Source: Bradyrhizobium sp. cir1
GTDB taxonomy: Bacteria; Pseudomonadota; Alphaproteobacteria; Rhizobiales; Xanthobacteraceae
Direction: 5' to 3'
Assembly: GCF_014198245.1 (NCBI RefSeq)
Contig: NZ_JACIHE010000003.1
Location: 434,001 to 498,000 of the forward strand
DNA length: 64,000 nucleotides
The notes under the pieces are model-generated. The model searched no databases, was not told where the DNA came from, and saw only the letters and a program-made list of their open reading frames with translations. The position numbers and the translations under genes were made by a program. The stretch's first letter is position 1. Every line of letters begins with the position of its first letter. Shown here one piece after another: positions 27,329 through 34,864 of the stretch.

Positions 27329-28521
27329 CCACGATCGCGCTTCAGGTCAATCGCCGCGCGGTGGAGCTGTCGGCTGAGCCGCGCACCAGCCTTGCCGATT
27401 TCGTCCGCGACAAGCTCGACCTCACCGGCACGCATCTTGGCTGCGAGCATGGCGTCTGCGGCGCTTGCACGGTGCTGCTCGACGGCGTGCCGGCGCGGTC
27501 CTGCATCACCTACGCGGCAGCCTGCGAGGGCGCCGATGTCACCACGATCGAAGGCCTCGACGAGGACGAGATCTCGACCGAGCTGCGCGCCGCCTTCACC
27601 CGCGAGCACGCGCTGCAATGCGGCTATTGCACGCCGGGCATGCTGGTCTCGGCGCGTGACCTGGTGCTGCGTCTGCCCGACGCCGACGAGCGACGCATCC
27701 GCGTCGGCCTCAGCGGCAATCTGTGCCGCTGCACAGGCTATGTCGGCATCGTGCGCGCGGTGCAGTCCGTCATCGAGGCGAGGCGTGCGCGTAACGTCGC
27801 GCCGCTAGCCGATGGCGGCCGCACCAGCCTCGGCCCCGTCGGGTCTGGGCGCGCCACAGCTAGCCGCAGCGAGCGGCCTGTGCAGCAAGCGTTGGCTCCG
27901 GCATCAGAGAGTGCCACGCCGGGCAGCATTCCCGACTTCACGCCGGCAACCGTGCTCGACCAGCGCTTCACGCTGGCGCATCCGCCGGCCAAGGTGTTCG
28001 CGATGTTCGACGACATCGCGGGCATCGCGGCCTGTCTTCCCGGCGTATCGCTGAAATCGCCGCCAAGGCCGGAGCGCGTGGAAGGTTTGATCCGCGTCAG
28101 GCTCGGGCCGATCGCCGCGGCCTTCGAGGGGGCCGCGCGCGTCGAGCGCGATCCCGCGACGCTCTCGGGGCGCATCGTCGGCATCGGCACCGACCAGCGC
28201 AGCCATTCGGCGACGCAAGGCGAGATCCGCTACCGCCTGCTGCCGCTTGAAAACGGCGCGGCGACCGCGGTCGAACTGTCGATCGGTTACACGCTGACGG
28301 GAATGCTCGCTCAGGTCGGCCGGCCCGGCCTGGTGCGGGATCTTGCAAAACGTCTCGTTGCGGAGTTCGCCGCCAATCTCGACCGCCACATGTCCGGCGC
28401 GTCGTCGGGGCAGGCAGCCCCGGCGGAGCTCAGCTTCTGGTCGATCGTATCGGACGTCTTGCGAGCCCTGCTCGCGCGAATATTTGGCCGCGCCTTCACC
28501 GGAAGAGGTGGCGCGCAATGA
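27325..28521 (+). CDS. [2Fe-2S] small subunit fused to a CoxG-like SRPBCC domain
   Basis: 398-residue protein, far longer than the usual 150-170 residues of the small subunit. Residues 1-155 are a complete CoxS/XdhC-type iron-sulfur protein: the plant-type cluster uses C40, C45, C48 and C60, the second cluster C99, C102, C134 and C136. After a low-complexity linker (about 160-205), residues 206-360 form a CoxG/SRPBCC domain (FTLAHPPAKVFAMFDDIAGIAACLPGVSL). CoxG is normally a separate protein that in CO dehydrogenase systems links the enzyme to the membrane. The last 40 residues include a hydrophobic stretch (FWSIVSDVLRALLARIFG) that may touch the membrane. The fusion is in one uninterrupted frame. 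Confidence 0.92.
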   Translation: MTTIALQVNRRAVELSAEPRTSLADFVRDKLDLTGTHLGCEHGVCGACTVLLDGVPARSCITYAAACEGADVTTIEGLDEDEISTELRAAFTREHALQCGYCTPGMLVSARDLVLRLPDADERRIRVGLSGNLCRCTGYVGIVRAVQSVIEARRARNVAPLADGGRTSLGPVGSGRATASRSERPVQQALAPASESATPGSIPDFTPATVLDQRFTLAHPPAKVFAMFDDIAGIAACLPGVSLKSPPRPERVEGLIRVRLGPIAAAFEGAARVERDPATLSGRIVGIGTDQRSHSATQGEIRYRLLPLENGAATAVELSIGYTLTGMLAQVGRPGLVRDLAKRLVAEFAANLDRHMSGASSGQAAPAELSFWSIVSDVLRALLARIFGRAFTGRGGAQ

Positions 28522-28596
28522 TCGGCGCGCCGGCGCCGCGTAGTGACGAAGCCTGGACTGCCTAGACATCAACAGCGTGGGATTTGGAGAGATAAC

Positions 28597-29751
28597 ATGA
28601 CACGAACAATCCGACTGGTTCCGGCAATCGCGCTGGCAACGGCCTTGGTCGGCGGTGCTGTGCAGGCGCAGACCATCAAGATCGGCGTCAACGAGCCGCT
28701 CACCGGCGCCTTCGCGGCGTCAGGCACTTACGTCGTCAACGGGGCCAAGATCGCCGCCGACGAGATCAACGCCAAGGGCGGCATCCTCGGCAAGAAGATC
28801 GAGCTTGTCATCGAGGACAACAAGAGCAACCCGACGGAAGCCGCCGCCGTTGCCGAAAAGCTCATCACCAGCGACAAGGTGCCGGTGCTGATGGGCGCCT
28901 GGGGCTCGAGCCTGACGCTTGCGGTGATGCCGAAGCTGATGGAATATGAGACGCCGATGGTGGTGGAGACCTCGTCATCCGGCAAGATCACGACGACGGG
29001 CAATCCCTTCATCTTCCGTATCTCGCCGCCCTCGGCAGTCGAGGCCGCGGCCTTCAAGGGCATCGTCGACAAGCTCGCGCTGAAGAAAGTCGACTTCCTC
29101 GTCATCAACAACGACTGGGGCCGCGGCACCGCCGAGGACTTCAGCAAGATGATGAAGGACAAGGGCATCACCATCGGTCTCGTCGAGACCATGGACCAGG
29201 GCGCGCAGGACATGAGCGCGCAGCTCTCCAAGATCAAGAGCTCGGATTCCGAGACGGTCATCGTCACGACTGCGGTCGACCAGCTCACGCTGATCTTCAA
29301 GCAGGCGGCTGCCCTCGGCCTGAAGAAGCGCATCATCACCACCGGCGGCTCGCAGAACCCGGACCAGATCATCGCCCAGGCGGGCGCCGCCGCCAACGGC
29401 ACCATGCATCTGACGACGTTCCTGCCGTGGTTCCCGGACAAGACGCCGAACCCGGAAGCCACCAACTATTTCATCACGGAATGGAAGAAGCGCGGCTTCG
29501 AGTTCGCCGGCTGCACCGAGAGTTTTCGCGGTTATGACGGCATCCGCACCGCTGCTGCGGCGATCGAGAAGGCCGGCAAGGCCGAGCCTGCCGCGATCAA
29601 GGCGGCGCTGTGGAACATCAACATCAAGGGGCTGAACGGCGACATCGTGTTCCGCAAGTCCGGCCCCGAGGGCAAGGAGAGCGGGCAGAGCCAGCCGAAC
29701 GTCTATCTCATCGAGATCAACGACGGCAAGGTCGAGATGAAGACGCTTTAA
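28597..29751 (+). CDS. ABC transporter substrate-binding protein (Liv type)
   Basis: 384-residue periplasmic binding protein of the leucine/isoleucine/valine-binding family. The signal peptide (LVPAIALATALVGGAVQA, cut before QTIKIG) is followed by the typical GVNEPLTGAFAASGTYVVNGAKIAADEIN opening in consecutive segments. Family members bind branched amino acids, amides, urea or aromatic acids. The ATG at 28597 has GGAGAG six bases upstream. It sits 75 bp after the molybdenum hydroxylase genes and about 280 bp before the permease genes, from which it is separated by an inverted repeat, a common way of making the binding protein in excess. Confidence 0.92.
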   Translation: MTRTIRLVPAIALATALVGGAVQAQTIKIGVNEPLTGAFAASGTYVVNGAKIAADEINAKGGILGKKIELVIEDNKSNPTEAAAVAEKLITSDKVPVLMGAWGSSLTLAVMPKLMEYETPMVVETSSSGKITTTGNPFIFRISPPSAVEAAAFKGIVDKLALKKVDFLVINNDWGRGTAEDFSKMMKDKGITIGLVETMDQGAQDMSAQLSKIKSSDSETVIVTTAVDQLTLIFKQAAALGLKKRIITTGGSQNPDQIIAQAGAAANGTMHLTTFLPWFPDKTPNPEATNYFITEWKKRGFEFAGCTESFRGYDGIRTAAAAIEKAGKAEPAAIKAALWNINIKGLNGDIVFRKSGPEGKESGQSQPNVYLIEINDGKVEMKTL

Positions 29752-29847
29752 ATCACTGGGGACGAGGGCGGTACATCACCGCTCTCGCCTCTCTACCTAG
29801 GGCGATCGCATATGGCCAAAAACGTGGCGGGCAACTTGCCTGCGGCC

Positions 29848-29959
29848 CATCCTTCGAGACGCCCGCCTATGGCGGGCCCTCAGGATGAGGTCGCGTTTTG
29901 CGCCGAGATATTAGACCCTCATGGTGAGGAGCCCGCCAAAGCGGGCGTCTCGAACCATG
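29848..29959. repeat. Inverted pair of palindromic intergenic repeats
   Basis: Two arms of about 43 bp, 29848-29890 and 29916-29959, are imperfect inverted copies sharing TTCGAGACGCCCGC and GCGGGC-CCTCA-ATGAGG. Each arm contains its own GCCCGC/GCGGGC hairpin. Elements with this CTTCGAGACGCCCGC...CTCAGGATGAGG consensus are, as I recall, widespread between genes in Bradyrhizobium. The pair lies between the binding protein and the permeases and could stop or process the transcript there. The rest of the gap 29752-30035 shows no gene. Confidence 0.7.
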
Positions 29960-30035
29960 CAGGCCGAGATCATCCGGCGGTCCCCACTGTCACAAGCGAC
30001 AGCCGTAACTTACTGCGAGTCAGCCGGGAACAGCC

Positions 30036-30908
30036 TTGAGCGAATTCCTCCAGCATCTGATCAACATGCTCGTTCTCGGCGGCACCTATGCGCTGCTGGG
30101 TATCGGGCTGACCTTGATCTTCGGCATCATGAACGTCGTGAACTTCACGCATGGCGTGCTCTACACGTTCGGCGCCTACATCATGTTCATCGTGGTGCAG
30201 CAGCTCGGGCTCAACTTCTTTCTCGCTTTGCCCGTGGCCGTGCTGGCTGGATGGCTGTTAGGCGCGGCCATCGAATTGACATTGCTGCGTCCACTGCGCG
30301 GCTCCGACATCGACACCACCATGCTGGTGATGATCGGCGCCTGGATCGCGATGCAGTCGGGCACGCTGTGGATCTGGGGCGGCGTCGCCAAATCGGTGGC
30401 GACGCCGTTTCCGGAGGCGCCGCTGGTGCTCGGGCCGGTGTCCGTCTCCTGGCTGCGTCTGTTCGTGCTCGCCGCCGCGGCACTGTTGATCCTGGTGACG
30501 TATCTTTTGATCAACAAGACCAGCCTCGGCCGCGCGATGCGGGCGACGTTCCAGGACCACGACACGGCGTCGCTGATGGGCGTCAATGTCGACATGATCT
30601 ACACCTCGACCTTCGCGATCGGCTCCAGCCTGGCCGCCGCCGCCGGCGCGCTGCTCGGGCCGGTCTACGTGATCTTTCCGCAGATGGGGGATCTCGCCGC
30701 GGTGAAGGCCTTCGCCATCGTCATCCTCGGCGGTCTCGGCAATATCACCGGCGCGGTGATCGGCGGCTTCATCCTGGCGCTCGCCGAGGAGCTCGGCGCG
30801 GGCTACGTTTCGTCCGGCTACCGTGATGCGATGGGCTTTCTGATCATCATCGCCGTCTTGATCTTTCGGCCGACCGGCCTGTTCGCGCGCGCGGAGCGCG
30901 TCGGATGA
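30036..30908 (+). CDS. livH: Branched-chain amino acid-type ABC permease (LivH)
   Basis: 290-residue inner membrane permease. The opening LGGTYALLGIGLTLIFGIMNVVNFTHG is the LivH hallmark, and the loop with ALAEELGAGYVSSGYRDAMGF closes the family pattern. About eight membrane segments are visible. The start is a TTG at 30036, since no ATG fits the conserved N-terminus. Overlaps livM by 4 bp. Confidence 0.92.
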   Translation: MSEFLQHLINMLVLGGTYALLGIGLTLIFGIMNVVNFTHGVLYTFGAYIMFIVVQQLGLNFFLALPVAVLAGWLLGAAIELTLLRPLRGSDIDTTMLVMIGAWIAMQSGTLWIWGGVAKSVATPFPEAPLVLGPVSVSWLRLFVLAAAALLILVTYLLINKTSLGRAMRATFQDHDTASLMGVNVDMIYTSTFAIGSSLAAAAGALLGPVYVIFPQMGDLAAVKAFAIVILGGLGNITGAVIGGFILALAEELGAGYVSSGYRDAMGFLIIIAVLIFRPTGLFARAERVG

Positions 30909-31951
30909 GGGCGATCATCACCATCCTCGTCATCGCAGCGCTGGCCTCGGTGCCGCTCTGGCTGCGCGATCCCTATCTCCTGAACGCGCTGATTACGACC
31001 GGGATCTTCGTCATCGGTGCGATGAGCCTCAATCTGCTGCTCGGATTCACCGGCCAGCTCAGCCTCGGCCATATCGCCTTCTTCGGTATCGGCGCCTATG
31101 TCAGCGCGCTGACATCGCTCGGCTTCGACATCGGCCTGCCCGGAGGCTTGCGGCTGGTTCACACGCCCTGGCCGCCGATAATAGGCTTCGTGCTGGCGAT
31201 CCTGATTGCGGGATTGTGCGGCTATTTCGTCGGGCTGCTCTCGTTCCGCGTTCGCGGCGCCTATTTCGTCATCGTGACGATTTCCTTTGCCGAGGTGGTG
31301 CGGCTGGTCGCGCTGAACTGGGTCGAGCTGACGCAGGGTCCGTTGGCGCTGACCAACATTCCCTCCATCGCGCTGCCCTTGCCCGGCTTCGGCGAGCTGA
31401 CGCTGCGCACCAAGATGCAGAACTACTATCTCGTTCTGGTCGTCGCGCTCACCGCCTACTTCCTGATCGCGCGCCTCGTTCATTCCCATTTCGGCCGCTC
31501 CATGCGCGGATTGATGGAAAATGAGACGCTGGCCGTTTCCGTCGGCATCGACGTGACCAGGACGCTGACGGTCGCGGCCGTGATCTCGGCCGCGATTGCG
31601 GGCGCGGCCGGCAGCCTCTATGCGCACTACATCCGGATCATCGACCCTGAGGTGTTCGCCTTCATCAACACCGTGACCATGGTCATCATGGTGATCTCGG
31701 GCGGCAAGGGCTCGCTCGCGGGGCCCGTCGTCGGCGGCCTGATCTTCGGGCTGCTGCCGGTCGCGCTTCGTCCGGTGATGGCGCCGGAAGCGCAATGGAT
31801 CGCCTATGGCGGCGTTCTGATCGCGATCTTGTTCGTGCTGCCGCGCGGCATCGTGCCCTCGCTTGCGCAGCGGTTGACCCGGCGACGGAGCGCGACGACG
31901 GCGCTGGCACCGGTCGCGCTGACGGAAACCGGCGCCAAGGAGCCGGCGTGA
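30905..31951 (+). CDS. livM: Branched-chain amino acid-type ABC permease (LivM)
   Basis: 348-residue permease with the LivM signature region MSLNLLLGFTGQLSLGHIAFFGIGAYV in adjoining segments and FRVRGAYFVIVTISFAEVVRL. It pairs with LivH. The ATG at 30905 overlaps livH and its stop shares one base with the livG start, so expression is coupled. Confidence 0.92.
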   Translation: MRAIITILVIAALASVPLWLRDPYLLNALITTGIFVIGAMSLNLLLGFTGQLSLGHIAFFGIGAYVSALTSLGFDIGLPGGLRLVHTPWPPIIGFVLAILIAGLCGYFVGLLSFRVRGAYFVIVTISFAEVVRLVALNWVELTQGPLALTNIPSIALPLPGFGELTLRTKMQNYYLVLVVALTAYFLIARLVHSHFGRSMRGLMENETLAVSVGIDVTRTLTVAAVISAAIAGAAGSLYAHYIRIIDPEVFAFINTVTMVIMVISGGKGSLAGPVVGGLIFGLLPVALRPVMAPEAQWIAYGGVLIAILFVLPRGIVPSLAQRLTRRRSATTALAPVALTETGAKEPA

Positions 31952-32733
31952 TGACGGCGCGCAGCATTGCCATGACGATCGATCAGGTCGCCGTCCGCTT
32001 CGGTGGGCTGGTTGCGATCTCCGACATGAGCTTTACGGTCGGCGACGGCGAGATCGTCAGCCTGATCGGGCCGAACGGTGCCGGCAAGACCACCGCCTTC
32101 AACGTCATGACCGGCTTCCTGACGCCGAGCGCGGGCCATGTCACTTATCAGGGCACCACGCTGACCGGATTGAAGCCGCATGAGATCGCCGATCTCGGCC
32201 TGATCCGCACCTTCCAGCGCACCAGCGTGTTCCCGAACGACACCGTCTACGACAATCTCCTGATCGGCCTGCATCGTCAGGGTCGGGTCCGGCTGCTCGA
32301 CGCCATCCTCGGTCTCCCGGGTGCCCGCGCCTCGGAGCGCAGGCTGCGGCAGCGGGCGGGCGAGCTGCTCGAATGGGTCGGCCTCGAACGCCGCGCGCAT
32401 GATGCCGCCGGATCGCTCTCCTATGGCGAGCAGCGCCTGGTCGGCGTCGCGCTGGCGCTGGCGGCCGAGCCTTCGATGCTGCTGCTCGACGAGCCCGTCT
32501 CCGGCATGAACGCCTCGGAAACGCACCGCTTCGTCGAGCTGATCCGCAGCATCCGCGACCGCGGCATCACGATTTTGCTGGTCGAGCACGACATGCCGAT
32601 GGTGATGACCGTCTCGGACCGCATCGTGGTGCTCAACTATGGCCGCATCATCGCGGAGGGAACGCCGGACGTGATCCGCAACCATCCGGCCGTCATCGAA
32701 GCCTATCTCGGACATGGAGCGGGACGTGCTTGA
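31951..32733 (+). CDS. livG: ABC transporter ATP-binding protein (LivG)
   Basis: 260-residue ATPase with Walker A GPNGAGKTT, the LivG-typical GLIRTFQRTSVFPNDTVYDNL, signature LSYGEQRLVGVALAL and Walker B MLLLDEPVSGM. The ATG at 31951 is one base into the livM stop; the upstream open frame is not needed. Its 3' end overlaps livF by 20 bp. Confidence 0.93.
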   Translation: MTARSIAMTIDQVAVRFGGLVAISDMSFTVGDGEIVSLIGPNGAGKTTAFNVMTGFLTPSAGHVTYQGTTLTGLKPHEIADLGLIRTFQRTSVFPNDTVYDNLLIGLHRQGRVRLLDAILGLPGARASERRLRQRAGELLEWVGLERRAHDAAGSLSYGEQRLVGVALALAAEPSMLLLDEPVSGMNASETHRFVELIRSIRDRGITILLVEHDMPMVMTVSDRIVVLNYGRIIAEGTPDVIRNHPAVIEAYLGHGAGRA

Positions 32734-33430
32734 GATCCGCGACATGGTCTGCGGCTATGGCGGCGTCACCGCGCTGCGCGGCATCTCGCTCGACGTGAGG
32801 GCCGGGCAGCTGGTCGCCCTGATCGGCGCCAACGGCGCCGGCAAGAGCACGACGCTGCGCGCGATTTCCGGCCTGGTGCCGCCGCGCTCCGGCCAGATGA
32901 AGTTCGAGGGCGTCGACATCACCGGCGCGAGGCCGCCGCGCGTGCTGGCGAGCGGGATCGCGCATTGTCCGGAAGGGCGGCGCGTGTTCCCGCACATGAG
33001 CGTCGAGGAGAATCTCGACATGGGGGCTTACCTCCGTCGTGGTTCGGGTGAGATCGCGGCGGACCGCGACCGCATCTACGCCGAATTTCCCCGGCTCGCC
33101 GAGCGGCGCCGGCAGGCCGCGGGCACGCTGTCCGGTGGCGAGCAGCAGATGCTCGCGATCGGCCGCGCGCTGATGTCGCGGCCGCGGCTGATCATGTTCG
33201 ACGAGCCCTCGCTCGGGCTCGCGCCCAACATCGTCGAGCGGACCTTTGCGATCATCCGTGGCATCCGCGATGCTGGCACCACGGTGCTGCTGGTCGAGCA
33301 GAACGCCTTCGCCGCGCTCGAGATGTGCGATCATGCCTATCTGCTCGAGAACGGCCGCATCGTGCTGTCAGGCGCCGGCACCGAGCTGATCGAGAACGAG
33401 CATGTGCGCAAGGCCTATCTCGGTGGATGA
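32714..33430 (+). CDS. livF: ABC transporter ATP-binding protein (LivF)
   Basis: 238-residue ATPase with Walker A GANGAGKSTTLR, the LivF-typical GIAHCPEGRRVFPHMSVEENL, signature LSGGEQQMLAIGRAL and the FDEPSLGLAPNIVE Walker B region. The ATG at 32714 lies inside the end of livG. It completes the Liv-type importer (binding protein, H, M, G, F). Its 3' end overlaps the small Rieske gene. Confidence 0.93.
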   Translation: MERDVLEIRDMVCGYGGVTALRGISLDVRAGQLVALIGANGAGKSTTLRAISGLVPPRSGQMKFEGVDITGARPPRVLASGIAHCPEGRRVFPHMSVEENLDMGAYLRRGSGEIAADRDRIYAEFPRLAERRRQAAGTLSGGEQQMLAIGRALMSRPRLIMFDEPSLGLAPNIVERTFAIIRGIRDAGTTVLLVEQNAFAALEMCDHAYLLENGRIVLSGAGTELIENEHVRKAYLGG

Positions 33431-33755
33431 CGCGGCCGGGTGGATCCCGGTCTGCGATCTCGACCGGCTGAAGCTCGAGGCGATCGTCCGCGTCGCCGGG
33501 CGCGACCTGCTCGTGATCTGGAACGAGGGCAACATTGTTGCCTGCGAACGTGCGTGCCCGCACGAACAGGCGGATCTAGCCTTGGGGCAGGTGACGGCGG
33601 GGCGGCTCCATTGTCCGCGCCATGCGGCGTCATTCAACTTGCGCGACGGGACAATGACTGCCGGATGGCCAAGCCCGCCGTTGCGGCTCTATCCGGTGCG
33701 GATCACGGGCGAGCAAATCTGGATTGAGATGCAGGAGCGGCAGCCGGGGCGATGA
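33402..33755 (+). CDS. Small Rieske [2Fe-2S] protein
   Basis: 117 residues from the ATG at 33402, or 110 from a GTG at 33423; either start lies within the end of livF. The Rieske cluster motif is complete: C52-P-H54 and C71-P-R-H74 in ACPHEQADLALG...LHCPRHAASF. Such short soluble Rieske proteins are ferredoxin partners of ring-hydroxylating oxygenases or related to the nitrite reductase small subunit. No Rieske oxygenase alpha subunit is in the window, so its partner is unknown; the molybdenum hydroxylase upstream or an oxygenase elsewhere are both possible. Being the last gene of the Liv operon ties it to use of the imported compound. Confidence 0.85.
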   Translation: MCARPISVDDAAGWIPVCDLDRLKLEAIVRVAGRDLLVIWNEGNIVACERACPHEQADLALGQVTAGRLHCPRHAASFNLRDGTMTAGWPSPPLRLYPVRITGEQIWIEMQERQPGR

Positions 33756-33833
33756 TGACATCATGCCCCTGTTTTGCCCGACGAGTCAAAGCGGTCACGA
33801 CGGTGTCGATTGGCCTTCAAAAAATTCGCCTTT

Positions 33834-33872
33834 GAAAACAACGGGGTCTCTACTGTGCATGGGGTTGTTTTC
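33834..33872. terminator. Hairpin between convergent Rieske and hydrolase genes
   Basis: GAAAACAAC (33834-33842) and GTTGTTTTC (33864-33872) form a perfect 9-bp stem with a 21-base loop in the 125-bp gap between two converging genes. The arms are A- and T-rich on both strands, which suits a bidirectional terminator, but the loop is long. Confidence 0.4.
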
Positions 33873-33880
33873 GAACTTGT

Positions 33881-34741
33881 TCAATCCAGCAGCCGCCGCG
33901 CGGCCTTCACCAGGACGCCGTCGGGCCGACGTAGCGCCTCGAGAATGGTGAAATGATCGGCGCCTTCGATCGCAATGAGCTGGCCCGGCGCTCCCGCCGC
34001 CGCGCGCTTCTCATGGAAGTCGATTGAATCGCACACCAGCGCCGGCAGTTCGCTGCCGCCATAGGCGATGTCGAGGCGCTTGTTGGTCACCGGCAGGCGA
34101 AGCGGCGAGAGCGTTGCGATCTCCTCGTCCGTCAGCTTGAGCGCGGTGTTCAGTCCGGTATCGCGGATCGGCGCGAGATCGTATACGCCCGAGAGTGCGA
34201 GCCCGGCATGGACGCGCGGATGGTTCAGCGCCATCGCGACGAGATGGGCACCAGCGGACCAGCCCGACAGGATGACCGGCCCGGCAACGCCATAGGCTGC
34301 GCCGTGCGCGGCGAGCCAGTCGAGCGCACGCGGGATATCGGCGACGATGTCGGTGAGGGACACTTCGGGCGCCAGCGAATAGCCGGGAATGGCAACCGAC
34401 CAGCCGTGGGCAGCAACGCCCTCGACCAGCATGGCGAACAGCTCGCGCGAATTGCGCTGCCAATAGCCGCCATGCACGAACACGAGGCAGGGCGCATCGG
34501 GCTTTGCGGCGGGGTAAAGATCGATCTTGTTGTTCGCCCGCTCGCCGTAAGGCAAGTCGAGATGGGATCTCAGCGTGCCGCGCAGCCGGGCGGACGCCTC
34601 GTTGCGCTCGGCGATCAGGGCCGGACTGTTCTTGACCGCCGCGTTGTTGTCATAGGCGGCGCTGCGCTCCGCCTGGGATAGTTCGGCCCATTTGCTGCGG
34701 GGATCGAAAGGGCGGCGCGTCGAGCTTGTGGTGTTGACCAT
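33881..34741 (-). CDS. Arylformamidase-like alpha/beta hydrolase
   Basis: 286-residue alpha/beta hydrolase. The oxyanion-hole motif HGGYW and the nucleophile elbow GWSAGAHL, with a late GADHFTI supplying the likely catalytic histidine, resemble N-formylkynurenine formamidases of the AFMID type. Residues RSAAYDNNAAVKNSPALIAERNEAS form the lid-like N-terminal region often seen in this group. The ATG at 34741 follows a CGGAGA ribosome site. It stands alone on the minus strand, convergent with the Liv-Rieske operon. Hydrolysis of an N-formyl or other amide/ester product of the neighbouring catabolic genes is a fair guess; simple carboxylesterase activity is the alternative. Confidence 0.82.
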   Translation of the reverse strand: MVNTTSSTRRPFDPRSKWAELSQAERSAAYDNNAAVKNSPALIAERNEASARLRGTLRSHLDLPYGERANNKIDLYPAAKPDAPCLVFVHGGYWQRNSRELFAMLVEGVAAHGWSVAIPGYSLAPEVSLTDIVADIPRALDWLAAHGAAYGVAGPVILSGWSAGAHLVAMALNHPRVHAGLALSGVYDLAPIRDTGLNTALKLTDEEIATLSPLRLPVTNKRLDIAYGGSELPALVCDSIDFHEKRAAAGAPGQLIAIEGADHFTILEALRRPDGVLVKAARRLLD

Positions 34742-34864
34742 GGAATCTCCGAGCGGCCCGTCGTGGCTGTGACCGGCGTCGCTCTTTCCTGTCTGCCACG
34801 AATCCCGCTCGATTAGAACGTCGCTCGCGCTCAGGCGAGGGATGCGCCGTTCGCGGGACCCTGC

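Noticed and set aside
24102-28521. Aerobic CO dehydrogenase (coxLMS) assignment
   Set aside because: The large subunit lacks the AYxCSFR active-site loop of true CO dehydrogenases; the loop is PYRGVARTGVC.
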